Shown: positions 10,856-22,625 of the stretch, one piece after another
Numbering within the stretch: position 1 is the stretch's first letter
Layout of the letters: every line of letters begins with the position of its first letter
Source of the DNA: Callaeas wilsoni
Lineage: Eukaryota > Chordata > Aves > Passeriformes > Callaeidae
Assembly (NCBI GenBank): GCA_013398955.1
Contig: VWPU01011634.1
Coordinates: 1 to 64,000, forward strand
Reading direction: 5' to 3'
DNA length: 64,000 nt
Program-made: the position numbers and the translations under genes
Notes under the pieces: model-generated
What the model was told of the DNA's origin: nothing
The model's input: only the letters and a program-made list of their open reading frames with translations
The model's database searches: none

Positions 10856-13808
10856 AAAAAGCTCTCCAGCAATATCTTGAAGCTAAAGGAAAACAAGAGC
10901 AACTGATTGGCACTTTGTTACTAGAATGGTGGCCCTACTGATGAGGCAGAAAGGCCATTAAGGATGATTTTTGCAGAGTCTCAAATCTGCCAGGTATCAA
11001 ACTTAAAACTGTGAAACTTATAATGCATTAAAGAAAAAAGTGCCCAAACTCAGAAAGCAATGCCTTTCCTAAACAGCCAAGACTTACACATATTTCTTCC
11101 TTTTTATTACATTCCTGGTATACTCTTCATCATAACGTCTTCTTTACTCTCCTACAAACCAAATAATCATCTTCATTGATATGCAATATGAGCCTACTGC
11201 CACTACTGCCACAATATAAATGTGTTGCATTAAAAATTAAAAATATTATTTTTTACACTCCATGAAGATGAAAAGTGAGCCTTCACTCTCATTTGCAGTT
11301 CTGATACTACATTGTCATCCTTCTTGCCTTGTACCACAGGATCTGATCAGTAATAGCCTGATTCCTACAGACCTTAAATTACCTCAGCTGTGCTCTGAGC
11401 TTGACTCTGCATGATAGCAAATAAAGAAGTTTTCAAAGGTGAGCTAACTGGGTTGCTGTGCTTCACTGCGAATCAGCTTCTTTGATCTGATGTCAGAACA
11501 ATAGAGAAAAGAAATGTATGGGATGCTTTGTCTTTCCGCACAGTGCTCTTAAAAGTTGAAGACATTATTTGTTTTGGAAGCTGAGAAGTCCAAAAATTAC
11601 TCTTTCCATACCATATACCAACATTTTAAAATGAAAAATAAAATGCCTGAGAGGTGCATAACTCTTGGATTCTTTATCCACTTTATTGTTTGATTTATTT
11701 CTTTTTCTTTCGCTGGGCAACATTGAAGTCCACGTATCTGTTTGGAGAGAAGGTTAACTTTCAAGGTGGCTGAAGTTCTGGCTCTTGTGAGCACTTTTTG
11801 TCATTTGGAGGTTAAATTCTTCCCAGAGAGCATTGCCAGAGTTAGTGCTCACCCTTCCAATAACTATAGGAGCTGCCTGACCCTTATAAGTGCAAGTCAA
11901 TACTCACACTGTTAGAAGAACCATCATGGAGAGTTGTCTTCACAATCCCAAGGAGAAGCGCTTTGCCACAGGCAGCTCATGACCAGTGAAGACAAATCGG
12001 TGAACAGTCAGATAAAACTGTTTTAACTGGACTCCAAGAGTCTCTTTTACGCAGCTTTAGGTTCTATTCCAAAGTCTACAGACCTGCAGCATCCCCTACT
12101 CTCCTCCAAATGTCAACAAAATCAATGGAAAATAAAAAATAATTAGGAGGGAAGCACTCTAAAGGTTTTGACCTCTGGGTCATCCTCTGCAACACTACTC
12201 TCTGTCAAATTTAGGCACATGTAATGGGAGAATATATGAAATAATTGTCTATTGACCTTATCCTCTACCCAACATAAATTCCAAAGAAGGTTTAATATCA
12301 AAATCACTTGATGAAAAACATTGTCGTAACATATAATACTTTGAATTCAGTACTGCACCTCATAAAAGTTTCTGCTTCCCCAATAGAAACATTGGGAGTT
12401 TAAAATATAATATCGATAAATAACACCTTCATCTCTAGAAAGACTCACAAAGCAATAGCAGCTTTTTTGTGAACAAAGAAGGTAGCTACAAAAGAAGAGA
12501 AAAATAAAAGCACAGTGCTGGTATTATGCAAATATTTCCATTAGCTCTTACAAATACATGTACGCAAGTGAGAGAAGAAACCCAACCAAAAAAGAAAGAC
12601 CCAAGATGAAGCACATGAGAATGGGTTATTTTTTATGAAAAAAATGACCCTATGAACATTCGAGAGCAAAATACACTCTTAAAACTCTATTCATCCCTCT
12701 CCTCTAGAGATCAGAGGTTACTAGAAATCCCAAACTTTTGTAGAACCTGTGGCTCCAAAATAAATGTTTTGGACCATACTTCCTCTCTTCTAGATATTAA
12801 GTAAATTAAAAATCTGTTTATAATTTAATGGCAGAGAATAAATGACATCTGCAACTTGGCAGAACAATGTAAACTGGGGCTTGTCTGACTCAGAGTAAGT
12901 TTCTGGCTCTGTTTACAGCAGAAGAAAGGAAAGAGTCAAGCCAGTGGAAATTTTGCAACTTAGCTAGTATAATTAATATAGCATTTCATATATTTATTTT
13001 TTTTAAAGCTGTTTATTCAGTCCTGTGGCTCATGACCTGGCTTATGTTTTGAAACATCTGTTACTGACTGCAACCAAGGCAACCAGCAAATGTTGGAAAT
13101 TTCATAACACTTTAGGAATGTTAAAATATTATTTGTGGGAACACCCTACAATTCAAAAGGATTTTAACTAAAAACTGGTTAATTTTAGGTCACAGAGTGC
13201 AGATATGTTCACATCCTTTTCTTCAATTATGCAAGACTATATCTTCACATATAAAGATGAACTGTTTTGTCATGTACATAATTTTAATATGATTGTGTTT
13301 TAAAAAAAATCTTGCAGAAAATGCATGCATTTCATTTTTAACTGTCATGACAAATAGAGAATTTCTGCAGAAGTTTCCATCCCATACTGTCATGTGGACT
13401 TTTCCTGTCAACCTTAATTCAGAAATTTCTGGTTAAAATGAAAAGGTTTTGATTTTGATACTTTAATTTTTCTTTATTTTGCTGAAGAAATCTTCATTTT
13501 TACTTGCTACTAATTTGTATATACCTGCATTTTCATAGTTTGGTCTGTGATTTGTATTACAGGTTTTTTTCCCAGTATTTAGTCTTCTTTCTGAAGTACT
13601 AACATGCTGACTAACCATGCATAGTGGTCATAACATTCTTCACTGTTCAGAGCTGTGACTGTTCACTTTCTGGGGCTAGAATTATGTGCATTATGGGCAT
13701 TGCAGTTCAGCCTTTTTCTTATATGGATGAACTGGCATAAAATGGAAGAAGAAGACAAGATTGATGAAACAGTGAGAAAGGTCAAATAATGAAACTCAAA
13801 ATCACTCA

Positions 13809-13860
13809 AAAAAATATATACATATTACATATATATATATACATAATATATATATAATAG
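13809..13860. repeat. TA-rich simple repeat
   Basis: Interrupted runs of AT and ACAT dinucleotides, including 'acatatatatatataca' and 'ataatatatatataat'. This is typical decayed microsatellite sequence. Confidence 0.8.
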
Positions 13861-15599
13861 CTTTAAAATTTCAATTACATAGAAAGATTAATTTTGCTGA
13901 AACAAATTTCATACTCATGAAAGTATACTTCATGATGCAGTTACTGGGAAGGCATTATTCATTTAATTTATTTGGGGTTTTACACAAGTTTCAAAAAACA
14001 ATTGTTCAAGAAGTTTTTATGGTTAAAAAAAAAAAAATCATAATCTAACTGCAGCTTCTTGGCAATGATTTTGTTACTCAGTTTTAATGTTTTTAATCCT
14101 ATTTTAATTCTCCAGGAGGAAACAAATAGATTTTAATGGTGCATAGCTTCCTTTGGCAACAAATTATATTTGTCAGGGTTTCTATTTTCTTCACAGGAGG
14201 AGACATGCTCTGGTACCTAAAAGAATCACTTACCTTTTCCATATTTGGGCTACATTTATTACAGCATTTCATAATTCCTCACTTTTTCTTTTTAAATCTG
14301 ACAATTCTTTTGACGTCAAGAGCTGTTCTCATTATTTCTAGAGCACAGAGAGGAGACAAATGGAACATTCTCCTATAGAGCAGATAGAAGCAACTGTCAA
14401 AATGCCTAACCTTGGCTTTAGCAGTAACTTATAGTTTAATTGGTAATAGCATTCAGGATTTGAAGTGAGACAGAGGAAGCTGATGTGTTTCTTTAAGCAA
14501 TGAATCTCAGGAAGGGTCTGTTTCTGTTAGTTCTTCTATCTTGCATCTTCATGTGAACTCCTAGGTAGGGTTCCCATTTACACTGGTAAATGGTAGTGTT
14601 ATTATGTACTCATCGATTTCTAAACCCAGTGAAACACATTCTCCATGTGGAATTGGAATGAAAATGTTATCTGAGGCAAAATGGAATGATTAGAAAAGAC
14701 AGTTACAAGAAAATAGTAAGAATGGTAAGGGTGTAAATAGACATACAAAGTGCTATGATGAAACAGTTGTCTGGTGTTCTAGCTGTTGTTCTGATCCTAA
14801 TAGATAACCTTGAATTTGAAGGAGCACAACAAGCAGGGAGGCATACAATCTTGTTGACTAAAAGTAAGCTGACTCAGACACAGCCCTCCCCTGAAAAAAA
14901 TACAACCAAAGCTAAAAAACAATGCAAACAAAGAAACAAACAAACAAAAAAATCCCCAAAGCACAAGAAAAACCTACAAAACACTGACTAAACACTTAAT
15001 AAAGAAATGTGAATACCCAAAAATCATAATTATTGGCCAAGGCTGATAAACTGTTGTCATTAAAAGACAGTGGGGCTAAATATTTGTCAACCGTTTGCAA
15101 CATTGCCTAGTATTACACAATGTTAGTCTGTGGATGCAACCTTTTCAACTTCTCCTGAGTAAATATTCCAGGAACATATTTATTCATGTGGCTACAATTT
15201 TTTTGTGTCGCATTGTTTTAGAAACTTAAAGTGAGAGAGAAAGGGCAGAAATGTTGTGAATGCACTATGACAACTGAACTGGACAGTTCTGATTATGTGA
15301 AAAGTTATTTAAAAAGAAGAATTTGAGAAAATCAGTTTGACATCATCAAAATGGAACACTCAAGGTATTGATTTAGTGTATACATATATAGTGTGAATAT
15401 GAAATTCACAGAGAAACATCAAGACCAAAGGGCAGTATACTCTTAACTGCAACTTCAGCCAAGCACAGAGATTTTCTCTCCTGTACTATAACAAAGTGCA
15501 TGTGCAACATCTCAGAAGAAAGGCATGTGTGCAGAAAAAACATTCTACTTAATGATCAGATTGAAGTGGCTAGTGACACTGGAATGAAAGTAAAGTATT

Positions 15600-15645
15600 T
15601 CTCTTTTTTTTCCTTTTTTCTTTTCCTTTCTCTTTTTTTTTTAAT
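15600..15645. repeat. Polypyrimidine tract
   Basis: About 45 bases of almost pure T and C on the plus strand, running into TTTTTTTTAATAG. It looks like a very strong 3' splice-site tract, but the sequence after the AG has no convincing exon, so it is better called low-complexity DNA. Confidence 0.7.
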
Positions 15646-15971
15646 AGGCTTTGCTTCGTATATTCCATGGACAGAATACCCCATGGCCAGTTGGAAAAAA
15701 AAAAGAAATTAAGTGAGGAACAAAATGGAGAAAACATTTCTGCTATTCTGAAACCTTCATATGAAAGTAAATTTGGCTGGATTTCCCAGACATGGGAGAA
15801 ATAGCATATAATTTTCCATACATGAATAGTTCTGTAACGTGAAATACCCTTAGAAAATATGCTTATTTTGGGACATACTGATGCAATGAAAAAGCAGACC
15901 AAGGGGCTTCAAGAACTAATAAAGTTCTTGAAAATATTTTGTAAGGAAAGTAATCACTTGTTTTTACTGAA

Positions 15972-16416
15972 TGGTGCCTTAGGATTTTAGCTTTTATATT
16001 TTTCATATATCTGTAATCCTGCCATTCCTTAGTGTAGGACTCTAAACTCCATATAGAGTGTTAGCTACTGCTTTCCCATTTTGGGCAGACAACAATTCTT
16101 CTCTAGGCCTGGGAATCAAGGACGCCTCACTGTCTCAGGCCTCGAGAAACGAAAACAAAAGTGAGCTGGGGAGAGTAAACTTGGGGTAAATGTCTTCATT
16201 ACCTGAAGCTGTCATTGGAAGATTAACCCCCAATATGCAAATGAACTAAACTAATAAAAGTGTGAAAAGCCATGACCTGTCATTCTTTTTTGAGTGTAAC
16301 CCCTGGAGGGGCTTCGTCTGCCCTAAATGTACCTGAAGGCCCTTCAATAAATATAACTGCTTTTTATTCCCTTAATTTTGTCTGGCCTCTGTTTTTAGGT
16401 AGCCTGCAAAGCATCA
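15972..16416 (+). mobile_element. Solo LTR, ERVL-like family (copy 1)
   Basis: This 445-bp segment aligns along its whole length with 46175-46624. It begins TGGTGCCTTAGG and ends AAAGCATCA, the TG...CA form of a retroviral LTR. The orientation follows from an AATAAA polyadenylation signal at 16346-16351, 66 bases before the end, with a TATA-like 'aataaaag' about 95 bases upstream of it. No retroviral internal sequence lies on either side, so this is a solo LTR. The flanking five bases do not match, so the target-site duplication has decayed or was lost. The family assignment is from general resemblance of the R-U5 part to avian ERVL-type LTRs. It encodes no protein. Confidence 0.8.
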
Positions 16417-17048
16417 GTAGATCAGACCACAGCAGCCCAATATCAAGTACTTTGAGTGAAGTAGTTTGAAGATATCTACTTACTATTTGTAGCTAGGGAG
16501 TTCAGAGGTTTTAACATAAAAATACAGAATTGTATGGAAGGCAGAATATGTGTTTGCAAGTAATTTTCTATTTTATACTCTTACATTAGGATTTTTGCAG
16601 TATTTTGAAAAATCTTAGTAACATAGGAGACATAAGAGCTGAAATTATTAGCCATTGTAACTGTTGTAACTGCTACAGAAAAAAAGTGATGATTAAACTA
16701 TGAAAGAATAAATTATATTTGGTTAACTTATTGAATAAATTATATGTCTGGATTCAAGTACGGAGATGTAAACAGTTTTGTTGCTAATGAGTAATCTGGA
16801 TAATGTTATCACTAAAGAGATTAATAGAACTGAACTTTATAACTGCAAATTATACTTTTTCCTGTCTGTATTTTTTGACATTTATATTTAGGAGATAACT
16901 TTATAAAACTCACTTACTAATGGAAAACTAGAGAAAATCTTTAGTGCTAGCTACATTACTGAAGCCAGATTATACATGCATATCAGTGGTAATATGAATA
17001 ACCTTAATTTTGTATTTTTCACATTCTAGGTCCTGTTCTACTATGAAA
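16417..17048. other. Unique AT-rich spacer
   Basis: Between the solo LTR and a CR1 copy. The only structure seen is a 13-bp direct repeat GAATAAATTATAT at 16706-16718 and 16733-16745. Confidence 0.6.
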
Positions 17049-17452
17049 TAGAATCATAGAACCATAGAACGGTTTAAAGATCATCCAGCTCCAACCACCA
17101 CACTACAGCCAGGGCCACCTTCCACTGGACCAGATTGCTCAAAGTCCCATTCAACCTGCCCCTGAACACTTTCAGGGATGGGGCATCCTCAGCTTCTCCC
17201 GTCAGTCTGTACCAGTGCCTGACCACCTTTACGGTAGAGAATTTCTTCCTAGTATTTAGTCTCAGCCTACTATTTTCCAATTTAAAGACCTTCTCTTTGT
17301 CCTGTTATTACATGCCCTCCTTGTAAGTCCTTCATTTTTCTTGTAGGCTCCCTTCACTGTGCTGAAAGGGCACAATAAGGTCACCCCACAGCCTTCTCTT
17401 CTCCAGGCTGAACAACTGCAGTCCTCTCAGCCTTTCCTCGTAGAATCATCTT
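17049..17452 (-). mobile_element. CR1 LINE, 3' fragment
   Basis: On the plus strand it opens with the reverse complement of the CR1 tail ('tagaatcatagaaccataga'). It then runs through the end of ORF2, marked by 'caacctgcccctgaacactt', 'ggatggggcatcctcagctt', 'gagaatttcttcctagtatt' and 'ccttctcttctccaggctga'. About 400 bp are retained and the 5' side is truncated. Indels and stops make the reading frame non-functional. Confidence 0.92.
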
Positions 17453-18299
17453 ACTGCCTCTAAGGACAGGATTCTGCACACAAGACTGGCCAAAGGGGAA
17501 GCATAAAACACACTTTGTAAAAGTTTAGTGTTTTCTCCACTTCTGCTTTATTCCATGTGAGATTTCCAGCAGATTTATTATCAGCTGCAGCCACATCCAT
17601 TCTGTGGGTCTTAGAGTTTACCAAGAGCTGAATCTGGCCCTTCCCCGTGCATGAAGTTATTTTGAGGCTGGAACTTTGAAGAAAAACTTTAAGTATTTCT
17701 CACACTCAGTGAGTTAGTATATACTGAAAACAATAAGACATATGCTTAAACATAGTCTCAGTCATGACCAAGAACATTCACTCTGATATATAAAACTGAC
17801 CAATTTCCCAAAGGAAGACATCACAGAAGAATAAAAATAGGAAAATTAGGAACAGTGCATTAAAAACTGTTTATAATACCATGTATTTTATTTCACATTA
17901 GATTTTCTTGGATCAGAGGTTCACTTTGGAATATAAATAAGCTTTTCATTTTTAACATTTTAAAGTCATTTTCCCACACAGAAAAATTTTAAAATTATAA
18001 ATCTTCTAAAGTCTCATATCCCAACCAGCTTTATTATGGACAATTATATGGACTGAACACTTTGGACTGTTCTGATGGATTTTATATTTTAGATAAAAAA
18101 TTCTAGTTTTTCTAATACTTGGAATAAAAAAGATGCTTTTGAAAATTGGCATTAATTGCTTCCTTATTTTCAGGGCTTTTTCTACAGCTGTTATCACTGT
18201 TGCTTCTATGAGACAAGGGAAGAAACAGTTGCTTTAGCCTCCACATGGTTAAAATTTGTAAGTGATTTACTTTTTTAAGTACTCAGAAAGCATTATTAT
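17453..18299. other. Unique AT-rich spacer
   Basis: No gene or repeat recognised between the CR1 copy and the GC-richer island. Confidence 0.55.
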
Positions 18300-18630
18300 T
18301 TATTCCACAAATTGACTGAAAATGCATCCCAGTTGTTGAAGAGTGTTAGGAGTGCCACTGGTTCCAGCAACACAACACCCAGGAATTGCTCCTGTCCTAC
18401 TCTTGGAGCCCAGTCCTGAACACTTGGGGACATGGAGGTCTCTGTGCCAAGCTGCAGGTTCACCCAGCAGCAAAGCTCAGCCTGTGTCCCGTGCATGGCC
18501 AGCTGTGAGAACCACCGCAGCCAAGGCACTGCCTTCAACAGCACCCATATATAGAAGATTCATATACAGCAGAAGTGCAAGCATACACAAATTGCCTTCC
18601 TTCCTGCAGAGAAAGACTTCCTGCAGAGAG

Positions 18631-18866
18631 ATGGGCAATCACCATCTGTATGAAGTTCAACAAGGGAAAGAGCTGGATTCTGTACCTGGGACAGGGCAAC
18701 CCTGCTTGTGTGTATAGACTGGGGAATGAGAGGCTGGAGAGCCGCACTGTGGAAGGGCCCCTGGGGTCCCGGTCGATGGCGAGTTGAACATGAGTCCGCG
18801 GTGTCCTGGCAGCCAGGAGGGCCAACCCTGTCCTGGGGTGCATCAGGCATCGCCAGCTGGGCAGTG
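18631..18866 (+). mobile_element. CR1 LINE, ORF2 reverse-transcriptase fragment
   Basis: Plus-strand blocks such as 'tgaagttcaacaaggg', 'agactggggaatgagaggct', 'ggccaaccctgtcctggggt' and 'gcatcaggcatcgcc' match CR1 ORF2 just downstream of the catalytic FADD region. The fragment has no CR1 3' tail and stops abruptly near 18866, so it is an internal remnant. It is not translatable. Confidence 0.75.
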
Positions 18867-19364
18867 AAGCACCATGCTTCAGGTTCACAACATTCACAGG
18901 GGCATGCACATTTGTCAATCACTGTGAGTACTGGCACAGCATGACCTTTTGTCCATCTGATGCTTCTGCCTGGATACCAGGCCCTGTAAACCACTTCACA
19001 GGTCTTCCACTTGGCAGATCTTCTACTCTTTTGCATGTTCAGCTTGATGCTAAACAGCAAACAGCTATATACACTCCCATTCGTCTCACAGTCACCCCAC
19101 ACTCACAGGTCGCCCTGAATACCAGCACAGACCCTTTGCTCTGATACTCATTGCTGGACCAAGGGCCATCTCCCCACTGGCTCATCAGTCTTGAAGCTTG
19201 CTAGAGAATGAGGCACACAAACCCCATCACACATCATTTTGGGTCAGGTACAGAAACTTGACCTGCTCCAGCAGCAGGTGGAGGGGCACTAGGGCACAGT
19301 CGTTGCAGCTTGCAGTTCTGCTCCAGCCACCAGCACCGACCTCTTCACCAGCTTCATTCATTCC

Positions 19365-19566
19365 CCCCAATAGCTGGTTTTTGGGAAACACAATATGCCT
19401 GTCCCAGTAGCTGGCAGCAGAGACTTTGACCCATTCCAGTAGCTGGCATTGAGGCCACCCATTCTCTCCAGTCACTGTCCCCATAGGCCAAAGTCCTCTG
19501 TGTCCCCCCTCTGACTCCAGTTGATGGCATTAAATCCCGTCATTCTGCTTCCCCCAGTAGCTGGCA
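19365..19566. repeat. Degenerate ~38-bp minisatellite
   Basis: The motif CCAGTAGCTGGCA or a close variant recurs starting near 19365, 19404, 19436, 19517 and 19554. The intervals are about 38, 32, 81 and 37 bases, so one unit near 19470 seems to have lost the core. Several units are preceded by 'cattc'. This fits five or six decayed tandem units. Confidence 0.55.
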
Positions 19567-20964
19567 CTCTGGGCATGAAAACTGCAGGACCTAACAAGAC
19601 CATCTGGAGAGCTATTTTTTGACAATCCTTGTTTGATTTATTTATGCTGAATATAACTTAAATAGCTTTCAATACAGAATATACCCAAATATGGCTTCAG
19701 TCTCAACATTTTCCCAGATTTTAAATATAGAGATCTGGTTTATGTTGTTTTCATGCCGTTATCCAATACTCTAGCATCTTGTAGAATTAAGGTTGTAAGA
19801 GAGAGGTGCTGTGAAATTTCTACAGAGCCAAGACCTGATGTGTAATTCCTTTGTAACTAAGATGTTGATTTTGCTATGATTCCTGCCAGAAGATCCTTCC
19901 ACATATTGCACTCAGGAATCTTGAATTGGGCTGAGAGGTCTGTCTGCAAGAGTCAGGGCATGAAGGCTGCCAAAATTCAAAAGAAGTGCTAAGATCATTT
20001 GGCCACCTCCAAAATTCTACTCTTCCTTGGCTTCTCCCACTCCTTTCTTTGAAGAAGATCATAGCTGAAGTGCTGAGCTGCGATAGGAAAATTACATCTC
20101 TTAAGACATTTAAATCTTTCCACCCCTCTAATTGCAAATTGCCAAACAACAGATTGCAAAGGCAGCTTTGACTACTGTGCTTACAAGTTTCATACCATTT
20201 GTCTGTTAAGTTCAAGATGGAAAGGTAGCCTGAAAGCTGCCAGTATTTTTTGTTTATTTTTTAAGAGTCATCTGTTTCAAGAAAGATTGAGATAAGGTGG
20301 AAAGAATAAAAAACAAAAAATGGAAAAAAAAAAGTTGTTAGCCAAGAGAAAACAAATTACATATGCATGCTACAGAAATCAGGCACATATCACGAGCCCC
20401 TCCTTAAATAAATTCCTTGCTGCCAGACTGATGGAATATATGCACTGCAGGGAGTATTGTCAGACTGCTGGTATCTCTGGTCTGCCTGTCTCAGATCTAG
20501 AGTAGCCATTCAGCTCTGTTTTATGCCTTTTAGTTTATCCTAGCTGTGAACTGAAGAGATTGCTTGTGTGATGTCCATTTTTGCCGTTTCCTCCTTGGAT
20601 CTTGCTAATAAAATTTTCAACAAAAATATCAATTAGAGCAACTTTTCTGAATTACGTTTTCAGTCCAAAATGTGCTAATGTTGCACATTCTATTTGAAAA
20701 TATGTTTAGTTCTGGATTAAGGAAAACAAAGACAATCTGGACACTGTAGGTGGAAAAGTGGGAACAAGACATACATCTTTGGTAACATGATAAATTACTC
20801 AGATGACTAAAGGAAACTTACTTTCAGTCCCTCTGCAACTGGTACAATGATCAGGCAGGTCTGGAAGTCTGACTTTCTCTCTGGAAGTTTCCGCTTGCAA
20901 AATTACCCTTGCAGAACTAGCAATACAAAGTAAACTGAGATGACATTCCTTACATTCTAAGGCT

Positions 20965-20984
20965 ACCATTCTGACCAGAATGGT
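20965..20984. repeat. Inverted repeat, 9-bp arms
   Basis: ACCATTCTG and CAGAATGGT flank AC as exact reverse complements. Confidence 0.8.
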
Positions 20985-21226
20985 TATGCCAGGTTACTGT
21001 TTACATATATTGCCTCTTCGATCCCTGGATTTGTGGAAGAAAGAGACACTAGTTGCAAACTATTAATTAATGCATCTTATTAGTTAAGCCAGCCATCCCT
21101 AAATCTGAGAGCAGAACATTTTTCTTTTAAGTTAAGGTGATAAATGTATATAAATACATGTGAAGTAAGACTGATTTCCTTTTGTTATTTTGCTTTAGTG
21201 GCCATACGTAGACATTATGGCCAGTA

Positions 21227-21275
21227 AGTAGCCGACATTAAGAGATTTGTCAGTAGCTGACATTAAGAGATTTGC
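21227..21275. repeat. 25-bp tandem duplication
   Basis: AGTAGCCGACATTAAGAGAT (from 21227) recurs 25 bases later as AGTAGCTGACATTAAGAGAT (from 21252), each followed by TTTG. A single substitution in the shared 20 bases suggests a fairly recent local duplication. Confidence 0.85.
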
Positions 21276-22607
21276 TCAAAAATTATGCTACTGAAACAGT
21301 CAGATGGATCTGAGCTGAATAACAGACCTAAGTAGGAGTTACATAAAGAAGGACAAGTTCTAAGAGAGTAAAGAGCCTTACTCTGAATTGGAAACTACTT
21401 AAGAGCCAGGAACTAAAGTGAAGTAATAAAGTGACTATTGACAAACATCGCTAAAGAATTTCTGTTTTTCAGTGTATATATCAATCCAGAGCAGAGGTTA
21501 GTATTAAATTATCTTAATGTTTAGACTATATCGCCTTATGTCAGTTTGTCAGAATGAGGGAGGATTACAGAATACTTCTTGAAGATCAAATGAAACCAGA
21601 AGAAATTAGCTCAGGTGTTATAATTTATTTATTATAATACTCATATATTTATATTTAAATTTTTATTTCTATTACTGTTATTTTTATTCATCTTGATATT
21701 TATATCATAAATAATAAAAGTATATTATTATAATATAGTAATCGTAGGTGGTTTCAAACTAATATATGTTTAGAATTCTAGCATAAAAATTAACTCAAAA
21801 TTCTAGAGAACACAGTATATTTTATATACAATGTCTTGATATCTACAATGCTGAAAAACTGAAATTTCTGATTCCTACTGCAATAATAGGTAAGTTGCTT
21901 AATGTGTTGATACTTTATGGTTGCAGGATATGTGATGAATTTACTCTGAGAACTCCTATACTCATTAGATAATCTATTTAACATGAAGCATATATTTTAG
22001 GGATATGAAAGACTAGTAAAATTAAAACCCTGAAGTACATTTGCATATTTATTTTTCATTAAAACTCTAAAGGCAAATTATGCCAAATTTATCATCTTTC
22101 AAAAATCACAAGTAATAGGATAAGGCATAGTAAAGGTAATTCTAAAGAGTATATTGATAATCTTTTTATATGTTTCCTTTATACTTGCCACACAATTAAA
22201 AGATAATTTTTGATAGATGTTTTTATTATAATCATTTTTCTCCGTGTTTACATCAGGAATTTTTCATGGCTCATGCAAATTTGCAGTATGTTTCTTATCA
22301 TCAACTTGTGAAATCTTTTATACAATTGTCTCCTTTTGCTGAAGAGTATTTTCAACATTTTCAAGGTATACTTTACAGCAAAAACTACTAACAATTTTTA
22401 AAAAACCCTTAAATTTCTTTGTTGCAGTTATCTATGTATCACCATTGTTGTCGTCAGATTGCCTAGTAACATTTTCACTTCAAGAGGAATTTTACATCTC
22501 CCATCTTTAAAGTTCAGAATCCACAGATCTTATAATGCTCTCATGCTGATAATGCACTTCAGTAATTGTGCTGTACAGCAAATATTTCTGTGTGCAAGCT
22601 TTAAATA

Positions 22608-22625
22608 ATTATTCAGCTGAATAAT
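22608..22625. repeat. Perfect 18-bp palindrome with E-box centre
   Basis: ATTATTCAGCTGAATAAT is self-complementary and centred on CAGCTG, the E-box form bound by class I/II bHLH dimers. It lies 330 bp downstream of an octamer ATGCAAAT (22273-22280). Binding is inference only. Confidence 0.85.

Larger units (their letters stand above)
8463..15971. other. Unique AT-rich DNA, no gene called
   Basis: No transposon or gene was recognised. It contains T14 (9251-9264) and G9 (9323-9331) runs, a 10-bp-arm hairpin with a GAAA loop (9681-9704), the 20-bp palindrome at 10836-10855, a TA-rich patch (13809-13860), an A-rich CAAA-type patch (about 14890-14990) and a long pyrimidine tract (15600-15645). 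Open frames are short and of ordinary AT-rich composition. Confidence 0.55.
18300..19610. other. GC-richer composite island
   Basis: About 1.3 kb whose base composition is visibly richer in G and C than the AT-rich DNA on both sides. Inside it are a CR1 reverse-transcriptase fragment (18631-18866) and a degenerate 38-bp repeat (19365-19566). The parts at 18340-18600 and 18870-19360 match nothing I recognise. The longest open frame, 180 codons on the minus strand (18560-19102), runs antisense across the CR1 piece and is probably a by-product of low stop-codon density. An old composite or nested retroelement is the likeliest explanation. Confidence 0.5.

Noticed and set aside
15600..15648. Strong 3' splice site (long pyrimidine tract ending TAATAG)
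   Set aside because: The following sequence has no convincing exon or donor; low-complexity origin is simpler.
18560..19102. 180-codon minus-strand open frame, the longest in the window
   Set aside because: It runs antisense through a CR1 fragment and across the fragment's right border, is Cys- and Pro-rich without motifs, and is best explained by GC-richer composition.
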